A stretch of 64,000 nt of DNA from Kribbella sp. VKM Ac-2569. GTDB taxonomy: Bacteria > Actinomycetota > Actinomycetes > Propionibacteriales > Kribbellaceae. The stretch's first letter is position 1; the number at the start of each line of letters is the position of its first letter. The notes under the pieces were generated by a model. That model made no database searches. It had not been told where the DNA came from and saw only the letters and a program-made list of their open reading frames with translations. The stretch covers positions 930,001 to 994,000 of the forward strand of contig NZ_SGXJ01000001.1 in assembly GCF_004216905.1 (NCBI RefSeq). The letters are read 5' to 3'. This document shows, piece after piece, positions 52,683 to 61,722 of the stretch. Position numbers and translations under genes: made by a program.

Positions 52683-53335
52683 CCTTCGACGGACTTCATG
52701 GATCGCTGGTAGTTGCGCTGCCCGAACAACCGCCAGATGACCCGGACGGGCGCGGGTAGGCCGGCCAGCATTCGTGCGGCTTCCTCGGGGCGGGCGGTCG
52801 CGAGCAGTTCGCCCATCGCGGTGAACCGCTGGTTCGACTTGAACTTACTGAACGCGACTTTCCCGAGGTGATCCCACTCGGCCTGGGTGATATGCGTCGC
52901 GATCAGCGGTACGACGTCGCGCTCCTCCTCGCCCAGGTGTTCGGCAAGTCGCGCGGACACGGTCTCGAGCGCGGTGCTGAGCGAGTCCGCACCAGCAGCG
53001 GTCGGCGTCGTACGCCAGGCTGTGACGGCATCGCGGGCCGAGTCCACGGCCTCGTGGACAGCGGCGTGCTGCTGCTCCATCCGATGGATCAGCCCTGCCG
53101 ACAGTTCGGCGCGCTCGAGCAGCAGGGGCCAGAGCAATTCGTCCTCGCTCGAGTGGTGCGCGTACAGACCGTCGAGCTGGAAGTCGACGTACGCCGCCAC
53201 CGCCGCGGCCCGTGACTCTGCCCCCGCGGCCAGCACATGCGCCCTGGCCTGCTCGAACCCCCGCCGGATCACCCGGTGGATCAGAGCCATCTCCCACGGA
53301 TCAGATGCCTTCACGGCGTTGACCGGTGTCGCCAT
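52679..53335 (-). CDS. Hemerythrin-like domain protein
   Basis: A 218-residue four-helix protein with the hemerythrin/DUF HHE pattern: an early His in MALIHRVIRRGFEQ, then HHSSEDELLWPLLLE, HRMEQQHAAVHEAV and HLGEEERDVVPLI. These supply the His/Glu ligands of a di-iron centre, so it may bind oxygen, NO or peroxide. ATG 53335 has a strong Shine-Dalgarno (GGGGGAGG). A 25-bp palindrome between it and the divergent TetR gene suggests common regulation. Confidence 0.8.
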   Translation of the reverse strand: MATPVNAVKASDPWEMALIHRVIRRGFEQARAHVLAAGAESRAAAVAAYVDFQLDGLYAHHSSEDELLWPLLLERAELSAGLIHRMEQQHAAVHEAVDSARDAVTAWRTTPTAAGADSLSTALETVSARLAEHLGEEERDVVPLIATHITQAEWDHLGKVAFSKFKSNQRFTAMGELLATARPEEAARMLAGLPAPVRVIWRLFGQRNYQRSMKSVEG

Positions 53336-53347
53336 GTCCCTCCCCCT

Positions 53348-53372
53348 TTCACTAGTGGCCGCCACTAGTGAA
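53348..53372. promoter_or_regulatory. Perfect 25-bp TetR-type palindrome
   Basis: Arm TTCACTAGTGG (53348-53358) and its exact complement at 53362-53372 flank a CCG centre. It lies 12 bp from the hemerythrin start and 23 bp from the tetR start. TAGCGT at 53383-53388 is the tetR -10. Confidence 0.8.
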
Positions 53373-53395
53373 CGACTACTGCTAGCGTGGGACCG

Positions 53396-54022
53396 GTGGA
53401 GAAGCCTGTCAAGACGCCGAAGCGCACTCGCCGCGAACGGGCGGCGGCGACCCGGGAACGGATGATCCACGCCGCGATCGAGGTCTTCGCCGAGGCCGGG
53501 TACGTCGGCGCGCGGATGACCGACATCGCCGCCCGGGCCGATGTCGCCGTACAGACCGTGTACTTCGTCTTTCACACCAAGGCCGAACTCCTGCAAGCCT
53601 GCTTCGACCACGCCGTCCTCGGGCCGGACCGGCTTCCGCCTCAGCAGCAGCCCTTCTTCGCCGAGATCTCCGCGGCGGAGTCCGGCCGGGCGGCACTGGC
53701 CGCCTTCGTTCGCGGCAACACGGCAATCCTGACGCGGGTCGCGGTGATCAAGGAGGTCGCCGAATCGGCGTCCCACGAGCCCGATGCGGTGGCCGTGGTC
53801 GAGCGCAGCGAGCAGCTGCGCCGCGACGGCCTGGGCCAGGTGGTGGATCAGATCGCCGGCCGCTGGGGGCTGCGTCCGGGTCTCGACGCAGCCGACGCGG
53901 TCGACCTGCTGCTGATGCTGTCCACTTCCGGCCCGTTCCTGGAGCTGCGCCGCTACGGCTGGAGCGACACGAAGTACGCCGAATGGCTGACCGACGCGCT
54001 GACCCGGGAGCTCCTCGGCTAA
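53396..54022 (+). CDS. TetR-family regulator
   Basis: A 208-residue TetR regulator. HTH: RERMIHAAIEVFAEAGYVGARMTDIAARADVAVQTVYFVFHTKAELLQACFD. The C-terminal ligand domain is helical with no assigned ligand. Two in-frame GTG codons exist (53387, 53396). I chose 53396 because TAGCGT ends 7 nt upstream, the geometry seen in many genes of this window. A perfect 25-bp palindrome separates it from the hemerythrin gene. Confidence 0.82.
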   Translation: MEKPVKTPKRTRRERAAATRERMIHAAIEVFAEAGYVGARMTDIAARADVAVQTVYFVFHTKAELLQACFDHAVLGPDRLPPQQQPFFAEISAAESGRAALAAFVRGNTAILTRVAVIKEVAESASHEPDAVAVVERSEQLRRDGLGQVVDQIAGRWGLRPGLDAADAVDLLLMLSTSGPFLELRRYGWSDTKYAEWLTDALTRELLG

Positions 54023-54040
54023 CTGTGACCGAGGCCACCT

Positions 54041-54071
54041 TTGCCTTTGAGCGCGCTCTAAGGCATACGGT
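54041..54071 (+). promoter_or_regulatory. MerR-type promoter with 19-bp spacer
   Basis: TTGCCT (54041-54046) and TACGGT (54066-54071) are separated by 19 bp, the long spacing that MerR proteins correct by twisting DNA. A 24-bp palindrome (54042-54065, TGCCTT...AAGGCA with central GAGCGCGCTC) lies between. The ATG is 7 nt after the -10. Confidence 0.8.
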
Positions 54072-54078
54072 CGTAGAC

Positions 54079-54558
54079 ATGAACGCGACCGAACTGCTCG
54101 CCACGGACCGTCGGGCTGCCATCGCGGCGCACCGCCCGGAGCTGGAGCCGATCGATCCGGACCTGCTGTGCCTGCTGGAGCTGCCGGACGACCTGCCCGA
54201 GCACCTGTCGATCGCCGAGGCCTCCGAGCTCACCGGCCTGACCGCGCACACCCTGCGGTACTACGAGCGCATCGGTCTGGTCGACGTACGCCGGGACGCC
54301 GCCGGGTACCGCAGCTACGACCTGCGGGCGATGGCGCGGATCGTGTTCATCAGCAGGCTTCGTGCCTCCGGCATGCCGATCGGTACGATCAGCCACTATC
54401 TGGAGCTGGTGCTCGAGGGCGACCACACTGCACCCCAGCGGCTCACCCTGATGCAGGAGCACCGTGACCGGATCCAGCGGCAGCTGCGCGATCTGCAGCT
54501 CGCCCTCGCGGTGACCGACTACAAGATCACCTTGTACGGCGGCACCGCCGCTCCGTAA
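54079..54558 (+). CDS. MerR-family regulator
   Basis: A 159-residue MerR protein. Its HTH begins [39 protein letters not shown], in which R-Y-Y-E-R-I-G-L is the family hallmark, preceded by an unusual N-terminal extension of about 38 residues ([20 protein letters not shown]). A helical dimerisation region follows; no metal-binding Cys are present, so it is not a metal sensor. It precedes an aldo-keto reductase gene by 74 bp, a frequent pairing. Start agrees with the -10 at 54066-54071. Confidence 0.85.
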   Translation: MNATELLATDRRAAIAAHRPELEPIDPDLLCLLELPDDLPEHLSIAEASELTGLTAHTLRYYERIGLVDVRRDAAGYRSYDLRAMARIVFISRLRASGMPIGTISHYLELVLEGDHTAPQRLTLMQEHRDRIQRQLRDLQLALAVTDYKITLYGGTAAP

Positions 54559-54632
54559 CAAACCACATGAGAGCTCAGCCGACCGTTGCGCACGTTCGGC
54601 CGGCGGAGCCATGCCTTCAGATGGGAGAAATC

Positions 54633-55607
54633 ATGAGACTGGGTAGCCAAGGCGCCGAGGTCAGCCGGCTCGGACTCGGCTGTATGGGGATGAGCTTCGC
54701 GTACGGCGCAGCCGACGAGAACGAGTCGACCGCGACGCTGCACCGGGCGCTCGACCTCGGCATCACGTTCCTCGACACCGCCGACATGTACGGGTTCGGC
54801 GCCAACGAGGAGCTCGTCGGCCGGACCATCGCCGAGCGCCGCGACGAGGTGTTCCTCGCGACGAAGTTCGGCATCACCGGCGATGGGCGGAACTCGGCGG
54901 CGCGGGGTGTGAACGGGTCGCCGGCGTACGTCCGGTCCTCGATCGACGCGTCCCTCCAGCGGCTCGGCGTCGACCACGTCGACCTCTACTACCAGCACCG
55001 GATGGATCCCGACGTCCCCGTCGAGGAGACGGTCGGGGCGATGGCATCGCTGGTGGAGGCCGGGAAGGTCCGGTACCTCGGGCTGTCCGAGGCGTCGGCG
55101 GAGACGATCCGGAGGGCGCACGCCGTACATCCGATCACCGCGGTGCAGAGCGAGTGGTCGCTGTTCAGCCGGGACATCGAGGAGTCGGTGCTGCCGGCCT
55201 GCCGCGAGCTCGGCATCGGGATCGTGCCGTACTCGCCGCTCGGGCGCGGCATGCTCACCGGCGCCCTGCCCACGGACCTCGCGGCCGACGACTTCCGCCG
55301 TACCCTCCCCCGCTTCTCCGGCGACAACCTGGAGACGAACCTCGCCCTGGTCGAGGAGATCCGCGCGGTGGCAGCACGGTACGACGCGACACCCGGACAG
55401 GTCGCGTTGGCCTGGGTGCTTGCGCAGGGCAACGACGTCGCGCCGATCCCGGGGACGAAGCGGCGCAAGTACCTGGAGGAGAACGTCGGGGCGCTCGACC
55501 TCGCGCTGTCCGCTGCCGACGTCGAGGCGCTGTCGAAGCTGACGCCGGTCGGCACCCGCTACCCCGACATGAGCTGGGTCGCCGGGCAGACCGCCGCACA
55601 GGGCTGA
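54633..55607 (+). CDS. Aldo/keto reductase
   Basis: A 324-residue NADPH-dependent AKR. Catalytic residues are in [18 protein letters not shown] (Asp, Tyr), FLATKFGI (Lys) and [10 protein letters not shown] (His). The cofactor phosphate motif is [18 protein letters not shown]. Start ATG 54633 has GGGAGAAA just upstream. Likely reduces toxic aldehydes under MerR control. A terminator hairpin follows at 55623. Confidence 0.92.
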   Translation: MRLGSQGAEVSRLGLGCMGMSFAYGAADENESTATLHRALDLGITFLDTADMYGFGANEELVGRTIAERRDEVFLATKFGITGDGRNSAARGVNGSPAYVRSSIDASLQRLGVDHVDLYYQHRMDPDVPVEETVGAMASLVEAGKVRYLGLSEASAETIRRAHAVHPITAVQSEWSLFSRDIEESVLPACRELGIGIVPYSPLGRGMLTGALPTDLAADDFRRTLPRFSGDNLETNLALVEEIRAVAARYDATPGQVALAWVLAQGNDVAPIPGTKRRKYLEENVGALDLALSAADVEALSKLTPVGTRYPDMSWVAGQTAAQG

Positions 55608-55622
55608 TAAACTGACCGCAGT

Positions 55623-55660
55623 AAGCCTTCCGTACCGGACTCTTCCGGCGGGAGGCTTTT
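55623..55660 (+). terminator. Intrinsic terminator after aldo/keto reductase gene
   Basis: AAGCCTTCCG (55623-55632) pairs with CGGGAGGCTT (55649-55658) through one G-U pair; an inner CCGG/CCGG extends the stem and TTTT follows the hairpin. It ends the reductase transcript before the GNAT gene. Confidence 0.75.
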
Positions 55661-55691
55661 CTGCGTTCTCAAACAAGTCCTGAGGAGACCC

Positions 55692-56186
55692 ATGTCTGAT
55701 CTCGTGGTGCGCCGTGTCCAGCCGTCCGACCGACCGTTGATGGAGCGGCTGTGGCTGATGTTCCGCCACGACATGTCCGAGTTCCAGGGCCAGCTACCGC
55801 GCCCCGACGGCAGTTTCCGCACCGAGTGGCTGGAGAAGGTCCTGACCGGCGATCCCGAGTGGGCCGGGTATGTGATCTCGTTGGGCGAGAACCCGGTCGG
55901 CTTCTGCTTCATGCGAGCGCTGCAGCAGCCGGTGCACGTGCTGAACGCGTTCTTCATGGTGCGTCCGGTACGGCGCAGCGGACACGGACTGCGCGCGGTC
56001 CAGGAAGTGCTGTCGCATCACCCCGGTCCGTGCGAGGTCGCGTTCCAGGGCAACAACGAGAAGGCAGTCAGGTTCTGGCAGCGGGTCGCGACCGAGATGT
56101 CCGGCGACGTGTGGACCCAGGAGGCCCGCCCGATCGCCGGCAAGCCGGACGCGACCCCCGACCTGTGGATCTCATTCAAGGTCTGA
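55692..56186 (+). CDS. GNAT-family N-acetyltransferase-like protein
   Basis: A 164-residue protein with the GNAT fold order: LVVRRVQPSDRPLMERLWLMFR (first strand and helices), GYVISLGENPVGFCFM (strand 4 region), FMVRPVRRSGHGLRAVQEVL (acetyl-CoA pyrophosphate loop R-R-S-G-H-G) and FQGNNEKAVRFWQRV (typical C-terminal N-x-x-A-x-x-F-Y/W). Substrate unknown. Start ATG 55692 has CTGAGGAG. It converges on the sigma factor with 15-bp overlap. Confidence 0.78.
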   Translation: MSDLVVRRVQPSDRPLMERLWLMFRHDMSEFQGQLPRPDGSFRTEWLEKVLTGDPEWAGYVISLGENPVGFCFMRALQQPVHVLNAFFMVRPVRRSGHGLRAVQEVLSHHPGPCEVAFQGNNEKAVRFWQRVATEMSGDVWTQEARPIAGKPDATPDLWISFKV

Positions 56187-57113
56187 CGGGAGGCCGAAGT
56201 ACTCGAAGAGGTCCTGGTCGAAGAAGACCACGTTGTGCGTGATGCCGGCCTTGGCGACCGTGAACACCTGCAGGCTGTGCGCGTGGAAACGACCGTCGTC
56301 CCCGCGCACGTAGGCGCCGATGGCGGGCTGGTCGTTGGCGACCGTGGGCAGCAGTCGCCAGGCCGGGCCGCGCATCGCGTACACGCGGGCCATGAACTCG
56401 CCGTACGCGTCGCGGCCGACATACCAGAGCGGGGCCGGCGGCATCTCGAGGACGACCTGGTCAGTGAGCAGCCGGGTCAGGCCGTCGACGTCGGCGGCCT
56501 CGAACGCCCGGATGTAGTCGTCGATGACGGACTTGACCTCCCGGTCGGCAGGCTCGTCGACGTCGTCCTCGGTGATGTCGATCTCGGCGAGCTTGGCCCG
56601 CGCCCGCTGCAGCGCGCTGTTCACGCTCGCGGACGTCGTCTCCAGCGCCTCGGCGATGTCCGCGACCGGCCAGTCGAGCACGTCCCGCAGTACCAGGACC
56701 GCGCGCTGCCGGGCCGGCAGGTACTGCATGGCGGCGATCAGGGCCAGCCGCAGGCTCCCCCGCGCGACCATCGCCGCCGCGGGATCGGTCGGGAACGGCT
56801 GCAGCCATGAGACGTCCGTCGACAGCTCGATCGGCGCCTGGGCGTCCTCGGTCGCACTCACCAGCCCCGAGGGCAGCGCGCGGCGACCTCTGCCTTTGAG
56901 CGCGGTCAGGCAGGCGTTCGTGGCGATTCGGTACAGCCACGTCCGCAGCGAGGCCCGCTGCTCGTCGTACGTGCCGGAGGCCCGCCACGCCCGCAACAGA
57001 GTCTCCTGCACCAGGTCTTCCGCGTCGTGTATCGATCCGAGCATGCGATAGCAGTGCACCAGCAGTTCGTGCCGGTACGGCTCGGCCCTCCGGTCGAAGT
57101 CGTCACGGTCCAT
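56172..57113 (-). CDS. ECF sigma factor with C-terminal SnoaL-like domain
   Basis: A 313-residue extracytoplasmic-function sigma factor. Region 2 is YRMLGSIHDAEDLVQETLLRAWR, region 4 LPARQRAVLVLRDVLDWPVADIAEALETTSASVNSALQRARAKL. A SnoaL/NTF2-like domain follows (VIDDYIRAFEAADVDGLTRLLTDQVVLEMPP onward), as in SigG/SigJ/SigX5-type factors, which often act without an anti-sigma; none is adjacent. ATG 57113 was chosen over an upstream extension, with GGGAGG 8 nt upstream. It is divergent from the DHA2 exporter. Confidence 0.85.
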   Translation of the reverse strand: MDRDDFDRRAEPYRHELLVHCYRMLGSIHDAEDLVQETLLRAWRASGTYDEQRASLRTWLYRIATNACLTALKGRGRRALPSGLVSATEDAQAPIELSTDVSWLQPFPTDPAAAMVARGSLRLALIAAMQYLPARQRAVLVLRDVLDWPVADIAEALETTSASVNSALQRARAKLAEIDITEDDVDEPADREVKSVIDDYIRAFEAADVDGLTRLLTDQVVLEMPPAPLWYVGRDAYGEFMARVYAMRGPAWRLLPTVANDQPAIGAYVRGDDGRFHAHSLQVFTVAKAGITHNVVFFDQDLFEYFGLPSDLE

Positions 57114-57250
57114 CGAGGTCAGCCTCCCACAGTCCGGTTGCGGGAGTACGTACTGCGCAACCGCCGGAAAATCATCGGTCCGCCGCCGATGAATCCGGCC
57201 GCCGCGCCAGGTATACACCCACGTCCCGTGCAGACGAGGGAGAAAACCTG

Positions 57251-58630
57251 ATGACCGTTCTAACCACCGATCGCGCTGTGGATGCCGGCACCCGGCGCGG
57301 ACTGATGCTCGCCGTACTGCTGCTCGGCCAGTTCATGGCGCTGCTCGACACGTCCATCGTGAACGTCGCGATGCCTGCCATCGGCTCCGGCTTCCACGCC
57401 TCCGGCGCCTGGCTGCAACTGGTCGTCGGCGGCTACCTGGTGGCGTACGCGATGACGCTGATCACCGGCGCCCGGCTCGGCGACCTCTTCGGCCGCCGCC
57501 GGATGTACCTGACCGGAGCGATCCTCTTCACGCTCGCGTCGCTCGCGTGCGGACTGGCCCCCGCGGTCCTGCCGCTGGTGCTGTTCCGGTTCGTCCAGGG
57601 CGTCGCCGCCGCGGTCATGGTGCCGCAGATCATGAGCCTGATCCAGGCCCACTTCGCCGGGCCGGCCCGCGCCAAGGCGCTGTCGGCGTACGGCGTGACG
57701 CTGTCCGCCGGCCAGATCGCCGGGCTGATCGCAGGCGGCCTCCTGGTAGGCGCGAACATTCTCGGCTCCGGCTGGCGCCCGGTGTTCCTGGTCAACGTCC
57801 CGGTCGGCATCTGCCTGGCGATCCTGGTGCCGCGGTCGATCCCGGCGGACCGGCCGACCGCGACGCGTCGCCTCGACGTGACCGGGCTGGCCTTGTCGAC
57901 CTGCGCCGTACTGCTGATGGTGCTGCCGGCGGTGGTCGGGCACGAGCTCGGGTGGCCGGTGTGGACCTTCGGCTGCATCGCCGCCGGTGTGGTTGTCGCG
58001 GCGGTGTTCGTCCGGTTCGAGCGCCGTACAGCCGACCCGTTGCTCAACCTCGAGGTCTTGCGCGCCCGCGGTTTGCCGGCCGGTCTCCTGACGATGGTGT
58101 GCATGCTGCTGGCGATGGGCGGGTTCCTGTTCGCATTCACCCTTCATCTGCAGACCGAGCTCGGTGAATCAGCCATGCGGGCCGGGCTGACCTGGCTCCC
58201 GTTCGCCGTCACCTTCGGTCTGGTCGGCTACTTCTGGCGCCTGGTCCCGAGCCGGCTGCACCACCTCGTCGTACCGGTCGGCCTCGCGCTCTGCACCCTC
58301 GGCTACGCGGGCATCGGGTCGTTCCAGTGGCCGGCTCTGCTCCTGGCCGGAGCCGGCATGGGTCTGTCCGCGAGCCCGCTCGTCACCCAGTCCCTGGCGC
58401 ATGTCCCGCTGCCGCGCGCGGCCGACGCGAGCGGCATCCTCACCACCGCCATGCAGCTGAGCCAGGTCGGCGGAGTCACGATCTTCGGAACCCTGTACCT
58501 GTCGACGCACTCGTTCCCGGCCACGAGTCGGGCGGTCGCCCTGGCGGCGGCGATCGGCATCGTCGCCGCCGGGTTCCTCGCTAGAACAGGACGACCGACC
58601 GCAGGACGTCGCCGTGGTGCATCTTCGTGA
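57251..58630 (+). CDS. MFS multidrug exporter, DHA2/EmrB type
   Basis: A 459-residue major facilitator of the proton-antiporter 2 group. The signature [14 protein letters not shown] is in the first helix, [17 protein letters not shown] is the loop 2-3 motif A, and [39 protein letters not shown] is motif C of antiporters. About 12-14 helices. ATG 57251 has GAGGGAG nearby. It is divergent from the SnoaL-type sigma factor, which may control it. The last 50 bp overlap the converging mscR gene. Confidence 0.85.
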   Translation: MTVLTTDRAVDAGTRRGLMLAVLLLGQFMALLDTSIVNVAMPAIGSGFHASGAWLQLVVGGYLVAYAMTLITGARLGDLFGRRRMYLTGAILFTLASLACGLAPAVLPLVLFRFVQGVAAAVMVPQIMSLIQAHFAGPARAKALSAYGVTLSAGQIAGLIAGGLLVGANILGSGWRPVFLVNVPVGICLAILVPRSIPADRPTATRRLDVTGLALSTCAVLLMVLPAVVGHELGWPVWTFGCIAAGVVVAAVFVRFERRTADPLLNLEVLRARGLPAGLLTMVCMLLAMGGFLFAFTLHLQTELGESAMRAGLTWLPFAVTFGLVGYFWRLVPSRLHHLVVPVGLALCTLGYAGIGSFQWPALLLAGAGMGLSASPLVTQSLAHVPLPRAADASGILTTAMQLSQVGGVTIFGTLYLSTHSFPATSRAVALAAAIGIVAAGFLARTGRPTAGRRRGASS

Positions 58631-59675
58631 ACGCGTCCTCGACCTCGTCCAGCGTGATCGTCTCGGACACGAAACGGTCCAGGGGCAGGCGGCCCTGGAG
58701 ATGGAGGTCGATCAGCAGCGGGAAGTCGCGGGTCGGGAGGCAGTCGCCGTACCAGCTCGACTTCAGGGAGCCGCCGCGGCCGAAGAAGTCCAGGAGCGGC
58801 ATGTCGAGGCGCATGTCCGGCGTCGGTACGCCGACCAGCACCACGGTGCCGGCCAGATCACGCGCGTAGAACGCCTGCTTCCAGGTCTCCGGACGACCGA
58901 CCGCGTCGATCACCACATCGGCGCCGAACCCGCCGGTCAGTTCTTGCACCGCCGCGACGACCCCGTCGTGGTCGAGGCCCTTCGAGTTGATCGTGTGCGT
59001 CGCGCCGAGTTCCTGCGCGGTGGTGAGCTTGCGCTCGTCGAGGTCGATCGCGATCACCTTCGCCGCTCCGGCGAGGCGGGCACCAACCACAGCCGCCGTA
59101 CCGACGCCGCCCGAGCCGATCACGGCGACGGTGTCTCCGCGGCCGACGTTGCCCGTGTTGATCGCGGCGCCGAGACCCGCCATCACGCCGCAGCCGAGCA
59201 GGCCCGCGACCTCCGGCTTGGCAGCCGGATCCACCTTCGTGCACTGCCCTGCCGCGACCAGGGTCTTCTCCGCGAACGCTCCGATGCCGAGCGCTGGGCT
59301 CAGCTCGGTGCCGTCCGCGAGCGTCATCTTCTGCTTGGCGTTGTGTGTGTTGAAGCAGTACCAGGGCCGGCCGCGCAGGCAGGCGCGGCAGTTGCCGCAG
59401 ACGGCCCGCCAGTTCAGTACGACGAAGTCACCCGGCTGTACGTCGGTCACGCCGTCGCCGACCGACTCCACGATCCCCGCCGCCTCATGCCCTAAGAGGA
59501 ACGGGAACTCGTCGTTGATACCGCCCTCGCGGTAGTGCAGATCCGTGTGGCAGACCCCGCACGCCTGCACCTTCACGACCGCTTCCCCGGGACCCGGGTC
59601 AGGGACCGTGATCTCCTCGATCGACACCGGCGCACCCTTACCCGCCGCCACCACACCACGCACCGTCTGAGCCAT
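58581..59675 (-). CDS. mscR: S-(hydroxymethyl)mycothiol dehydrogenase
   Basis: A 364-residue zinc alcohol dehydrogenase that oxidises the formaldehyde-mycothiol adduct and can reduce S-nitrosomycothiol. Catalytic zinc ligands are in [33 protein letters not shown] and LLGCGVMAG; the structural zinc site is [23 protein letters not shown] binds at [19 protein letters not shown]. Sequence and length match the mycothiol-specific group, and mycothiol is the actinobacterial thiol. TAGGTT is 6 nt before the ATG. The usual downstream MBL-fold gene is missing. Confidence 0.92.
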   Translation of the reverse strand: MAQTVRGVVAAGKGAPVSIEEITVPDPGPGEAVVKVQACGVCHTDLHYREGGINDEFPFLLGHEAAGIVESVGDGVTDVQPGDFVVLNWRAVCGNCRACLRGRPWYCFNTHNAKQKMTLADGTELSPALGIGAFAEKTLVAAGQCTKVDPAAKPEVAGLLGCGVMAGLGAAINTGNVGRGDTVAVIGSGGVGTAAVVGARLAGAAKVIAIDLDERKLTTAQELGATHTINSKGLDHDGVVAAVQELTGGFGADVVIDAVGRPETWKQAFYARDLAGTVVLVGVPTPDMRLDMPLLDFFGRGGSLKSSWYGDCLPTRDFPLLIDLHLQGRLPLDRFVSETITLDEVEDAFTKMHHGDVLRSVVLF

Positions 59676-59736
59676 TCCCCGAACCTAACCGCCCTACCCC
59701 GTCCACGTCAGCCTCCCCGGCGTGTGGGTGTGCCGC

Positions 59737-59858
59737 AAGAACAGGACGTAGTCGTCTACCTACACGGCTCCTCCCGCCTGGACCCGTCCGCCGACGACCC
59801 GGTTGACCCCACCACCTCCTGTTCTTACGTACACCTCTGTCCACCGGTCGGGGGACAG
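59737..59858 (+). other. Leader region of ABC exporter operon with two inverted repeats
   Basis: In the 237-bp gap between mscR and the ABC genes, AAGAACAGGA (59737-59746) pairs with TCCTGTTCTT (59817-59826), and a closer hairpin CTGTCC/GGACAG lies at 59837-59858. They could be folded in a leader RNA, but no riboswitch class is recognised. Confidence 0.35.
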
Positions 59859-59912
59859 TGAGTCCGTCGGGCGGTGCTCCCGGGGACGGTGGTTGGCCGC
59901 GAGAGTTGAGGC

Positions 59913-60800
59913 ATGGAGAACGACAACGCAGTGAGGGTGCGCGGCCTGGTCAAGCGGTACCCGGACAAGGTCGCGGTCGACGGCGTCGATCTGGACATCC
60001 ACCGGGGCGAGGTGTTCGCCCTGCTCGGCCCGAACGGGGCCGGCAAGACCACGACCACGGAGATCCTGGAGGGGTATCGCCGGGCCGACGAGGGAGAGGT
60101 CAGCGTCCTGGGCACGGACCCGGCACACGGCGACCGCCGGTGGCGCAGCCGACTCGGGATCGTGCTGCAGACGTCCCGCGACGAGGCCGAGTCGACCGTC
60201 CTCGAACTGGTCAGCCACTACGCCGGCTACTACCCGAACCCGCGCGACCCGGACGAGGTGATCGCCGCCGTCGGGCTCGAGGAGAAGCGCAAGACCCGGC
60301 CGCGCAAGCTGTCCGGCGGTCAGCGCCGTCGGCTCGACGTGGCCCTCGGCGTGATCGGCAACCCGGAACTGCTGTTCCTGGACGAGCCCACGACCGGGTT
60401 TGACCCCGAGGCGCGCCGGCAGTTCTGGACCCTGATCGAGAACCTGCGGACCAGCGGTACGACGATCCTGCTGACCACCCACTACCTGGACGAGGCCGAG
60501 CACCTCGCCGACAGGGTCGGGGTGATCGCCGACGGCCGGATGATCGAGATCGGTACGCCGGAGACGCTCGGCGGGCGTGGCGCCCGGACGGCGCGGGTCT
60601 CATGGAGCGACGCCGACGGACCGCACGAACTGCGCACCGACCGACCGACCGCCGAGGTCGCGGCGCTGATGCAGCGCTTCGACGGCGAGGTACCCGAGCT
60701 CGAGGTCCGCCGCCCGAGTCTGGAAGACATCTACCTGGACCTGATCGGCAAGGCCAACGCCGCCGACGCCGCTGTCGCGATCGAAGCTGGAGCACTCTGA
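59913..60800 (+). CDS. ABC-2 exporter ATP-binding protein
   Basis: A 295-residue ATPase of the drug/lantibiotic exporter (DrrA/CcmA) type. Walker A GPNGAGKTT, Q-loop GIVLQTSRDE, signature LSGGQRRRLDVALGVIG, Walker B LLFLDEPTTGFDPE, switch His LLTTHYLDEAEHL. A C-terminal extension (about 220-295) is typical of the DrrA group. ATG 59913 follows TTGAGG. Coupled by TGATG to the permease gene. Forms a TCS-ABC module with the kinase and regulator downstream. Confidence 0.92.
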   Translation: MENDNAVRVRGLVKRYPDKVAVDGVDLDIHRGEVFALLGPNGAGKTTTTEILEGYRRADEGEVSVLGTDPAHGDRRWRSRLGIVLQTSRDEAESTVLELVSHYAGYYPNPRDPDEVIAAVGLEEKRKTRPRKLSGGQRRRLDVALGVIGNPELLFLDEPTTGFDPEARRQFWTLIENLRTSGTTILLTTHYLDEAEHLADRVGVIADGRMIEIGTPETLGGRGARTARVSWSDADGPHELRTDRPTAEVAALMQRFDGEVPELEVRRPSLEDIYLDLIGKANAADAAVAIEAGAL

Positions 60801-61618
60801 TGGCCGACACCACCACGAAGCCGCTGCCGTCCACGCTGTCAGTGGGCCTGGCCCGGACCAAGCTCGAGGTCCGCGAGTTCTTCCGCGAGAAGGAGGCTCT
60901 GATCTTCACCTTCTTCTTCCCGATCATCTTCCTCGGCATCTTCTCGGCCGTCTTCGGCAGCACCGACTTCAACGGCGTCAACGCCGCGACCTACTTCACC
61001 CCCGGGATGATTGCCTCCGGCATCTTCCTGAGCAGCTTCCAGTCACTCGCAATCAGCATCGCGCTCGAGCGCGACGAGGGCCTGCTCAAGCGGCTCCGCG
61101 GTACGCCGATGCCCCCGCAGTCGTACTTCATCGGCAAGATCGGCCAGGTGCTGGTCACCTCGATCGCACAGTTCGCGCTGCTGCTGGTGATCGCCGGGCT
61201 GGTGCTCGGGGTGGACATCCCGACCGAGCCGTCGAAGTGGCTGGACTTCGCCTGGATCTTCATCCTCGGCGCGGCGTCGGGGTCGGTGCTGGGGATCGCG
61301 TTCAGCGTCGTACCGAAGTCCGGCAAGGCCGCGTCCGCGGTGATCACGCCGGTCGTCCTGCTGCTGCAGTTCATGTCCGGTGTGTACTTCGTCTACAGCA
61401 GCCTGCCGGCCTGGATGCGTGACGTCGCCTCGGTCTTCCCGCTCAAGTGGCTCGCCCAGGGGATGCGGTCGGTGTTCCTGCCGGACGGGTTCCAGGTGAA
61501 CGAGCCGGGCGGTTCCTGGCAGCTCGGCACCGGCGCGATCGTGCTCACCGTCTGGCTGATCCTCGGCCTGTTCCTCGCCCAGCGGGTGTTCCGCTGGACC
61601 CGCCGGGACGCGGGCTGA
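60800..61618 (+). CDS. ABC-2 exporter permease
   Basis: A 272-residue ABC-2 membrane protein with six predicted helices. The N-terminal elbow is TKLEVREFFREKEALIFTFFFPIIFLGIFSAVF, and LERDEGLLKRLRGTPMPPQSYFIGKIGQVL is the conserved loop before helix 3. Helices near 108-128, 145-165, 170-190 and at the C-terminus (TGAIVLTVWLILGLFLAQRVF) complete the fold. It overlaps the ATPase gene by 1 bp (TGATG). Substrate unknown. Confidence 0.88.
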   Translation: MADTTTKPLPSTLSVGLARTKLEVREFFREKEALIFTFFFPIIFLGIFSAVFGSTDFNGVNAATYFTPGMIASGIFLSSFQSLAISIALERDEGLLKRLRGTPMPPQSYFIGKIGQVLVTSIAQFALLLVIAGLVLGVDIPTEPSKWLDFAWIFILGAASGSVLGIAFSVVPKSGKAASAVITPVVLLLQFMSGVYFVYSSLPAWMRDVASVFPLKWLAQGMRSVFLPDGFQVNEPGGSWQLGTGAIVLTVWLILGLFLAQRVFRWTRRDAG

Positions 61619-61632
61619 TGAACCAACTCTCC

Positions 61633-61668
61633 GGTACGACGTCCTCCCTTCCGGAGCGGCGTCGTACC
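61633..61668 (+). other. Hairpin between ABC permease and histidine kinase
   Basis: GGTACGACG (61633-61641) pairs perfectly with CGTCGTACC (61660-61668). It sits where the kinase's non-conserved N-terminal codons would be if translation began at 61618. It may reduce read-through from the exporter genes into the kinase. Confidence 0.5.
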
Positions 61669-61722
61669 GAGCTGTCACCGGCGTGGACCGGTCCTCGTGT
61701 GTGGATCCGCCTGTGGAGGAAG

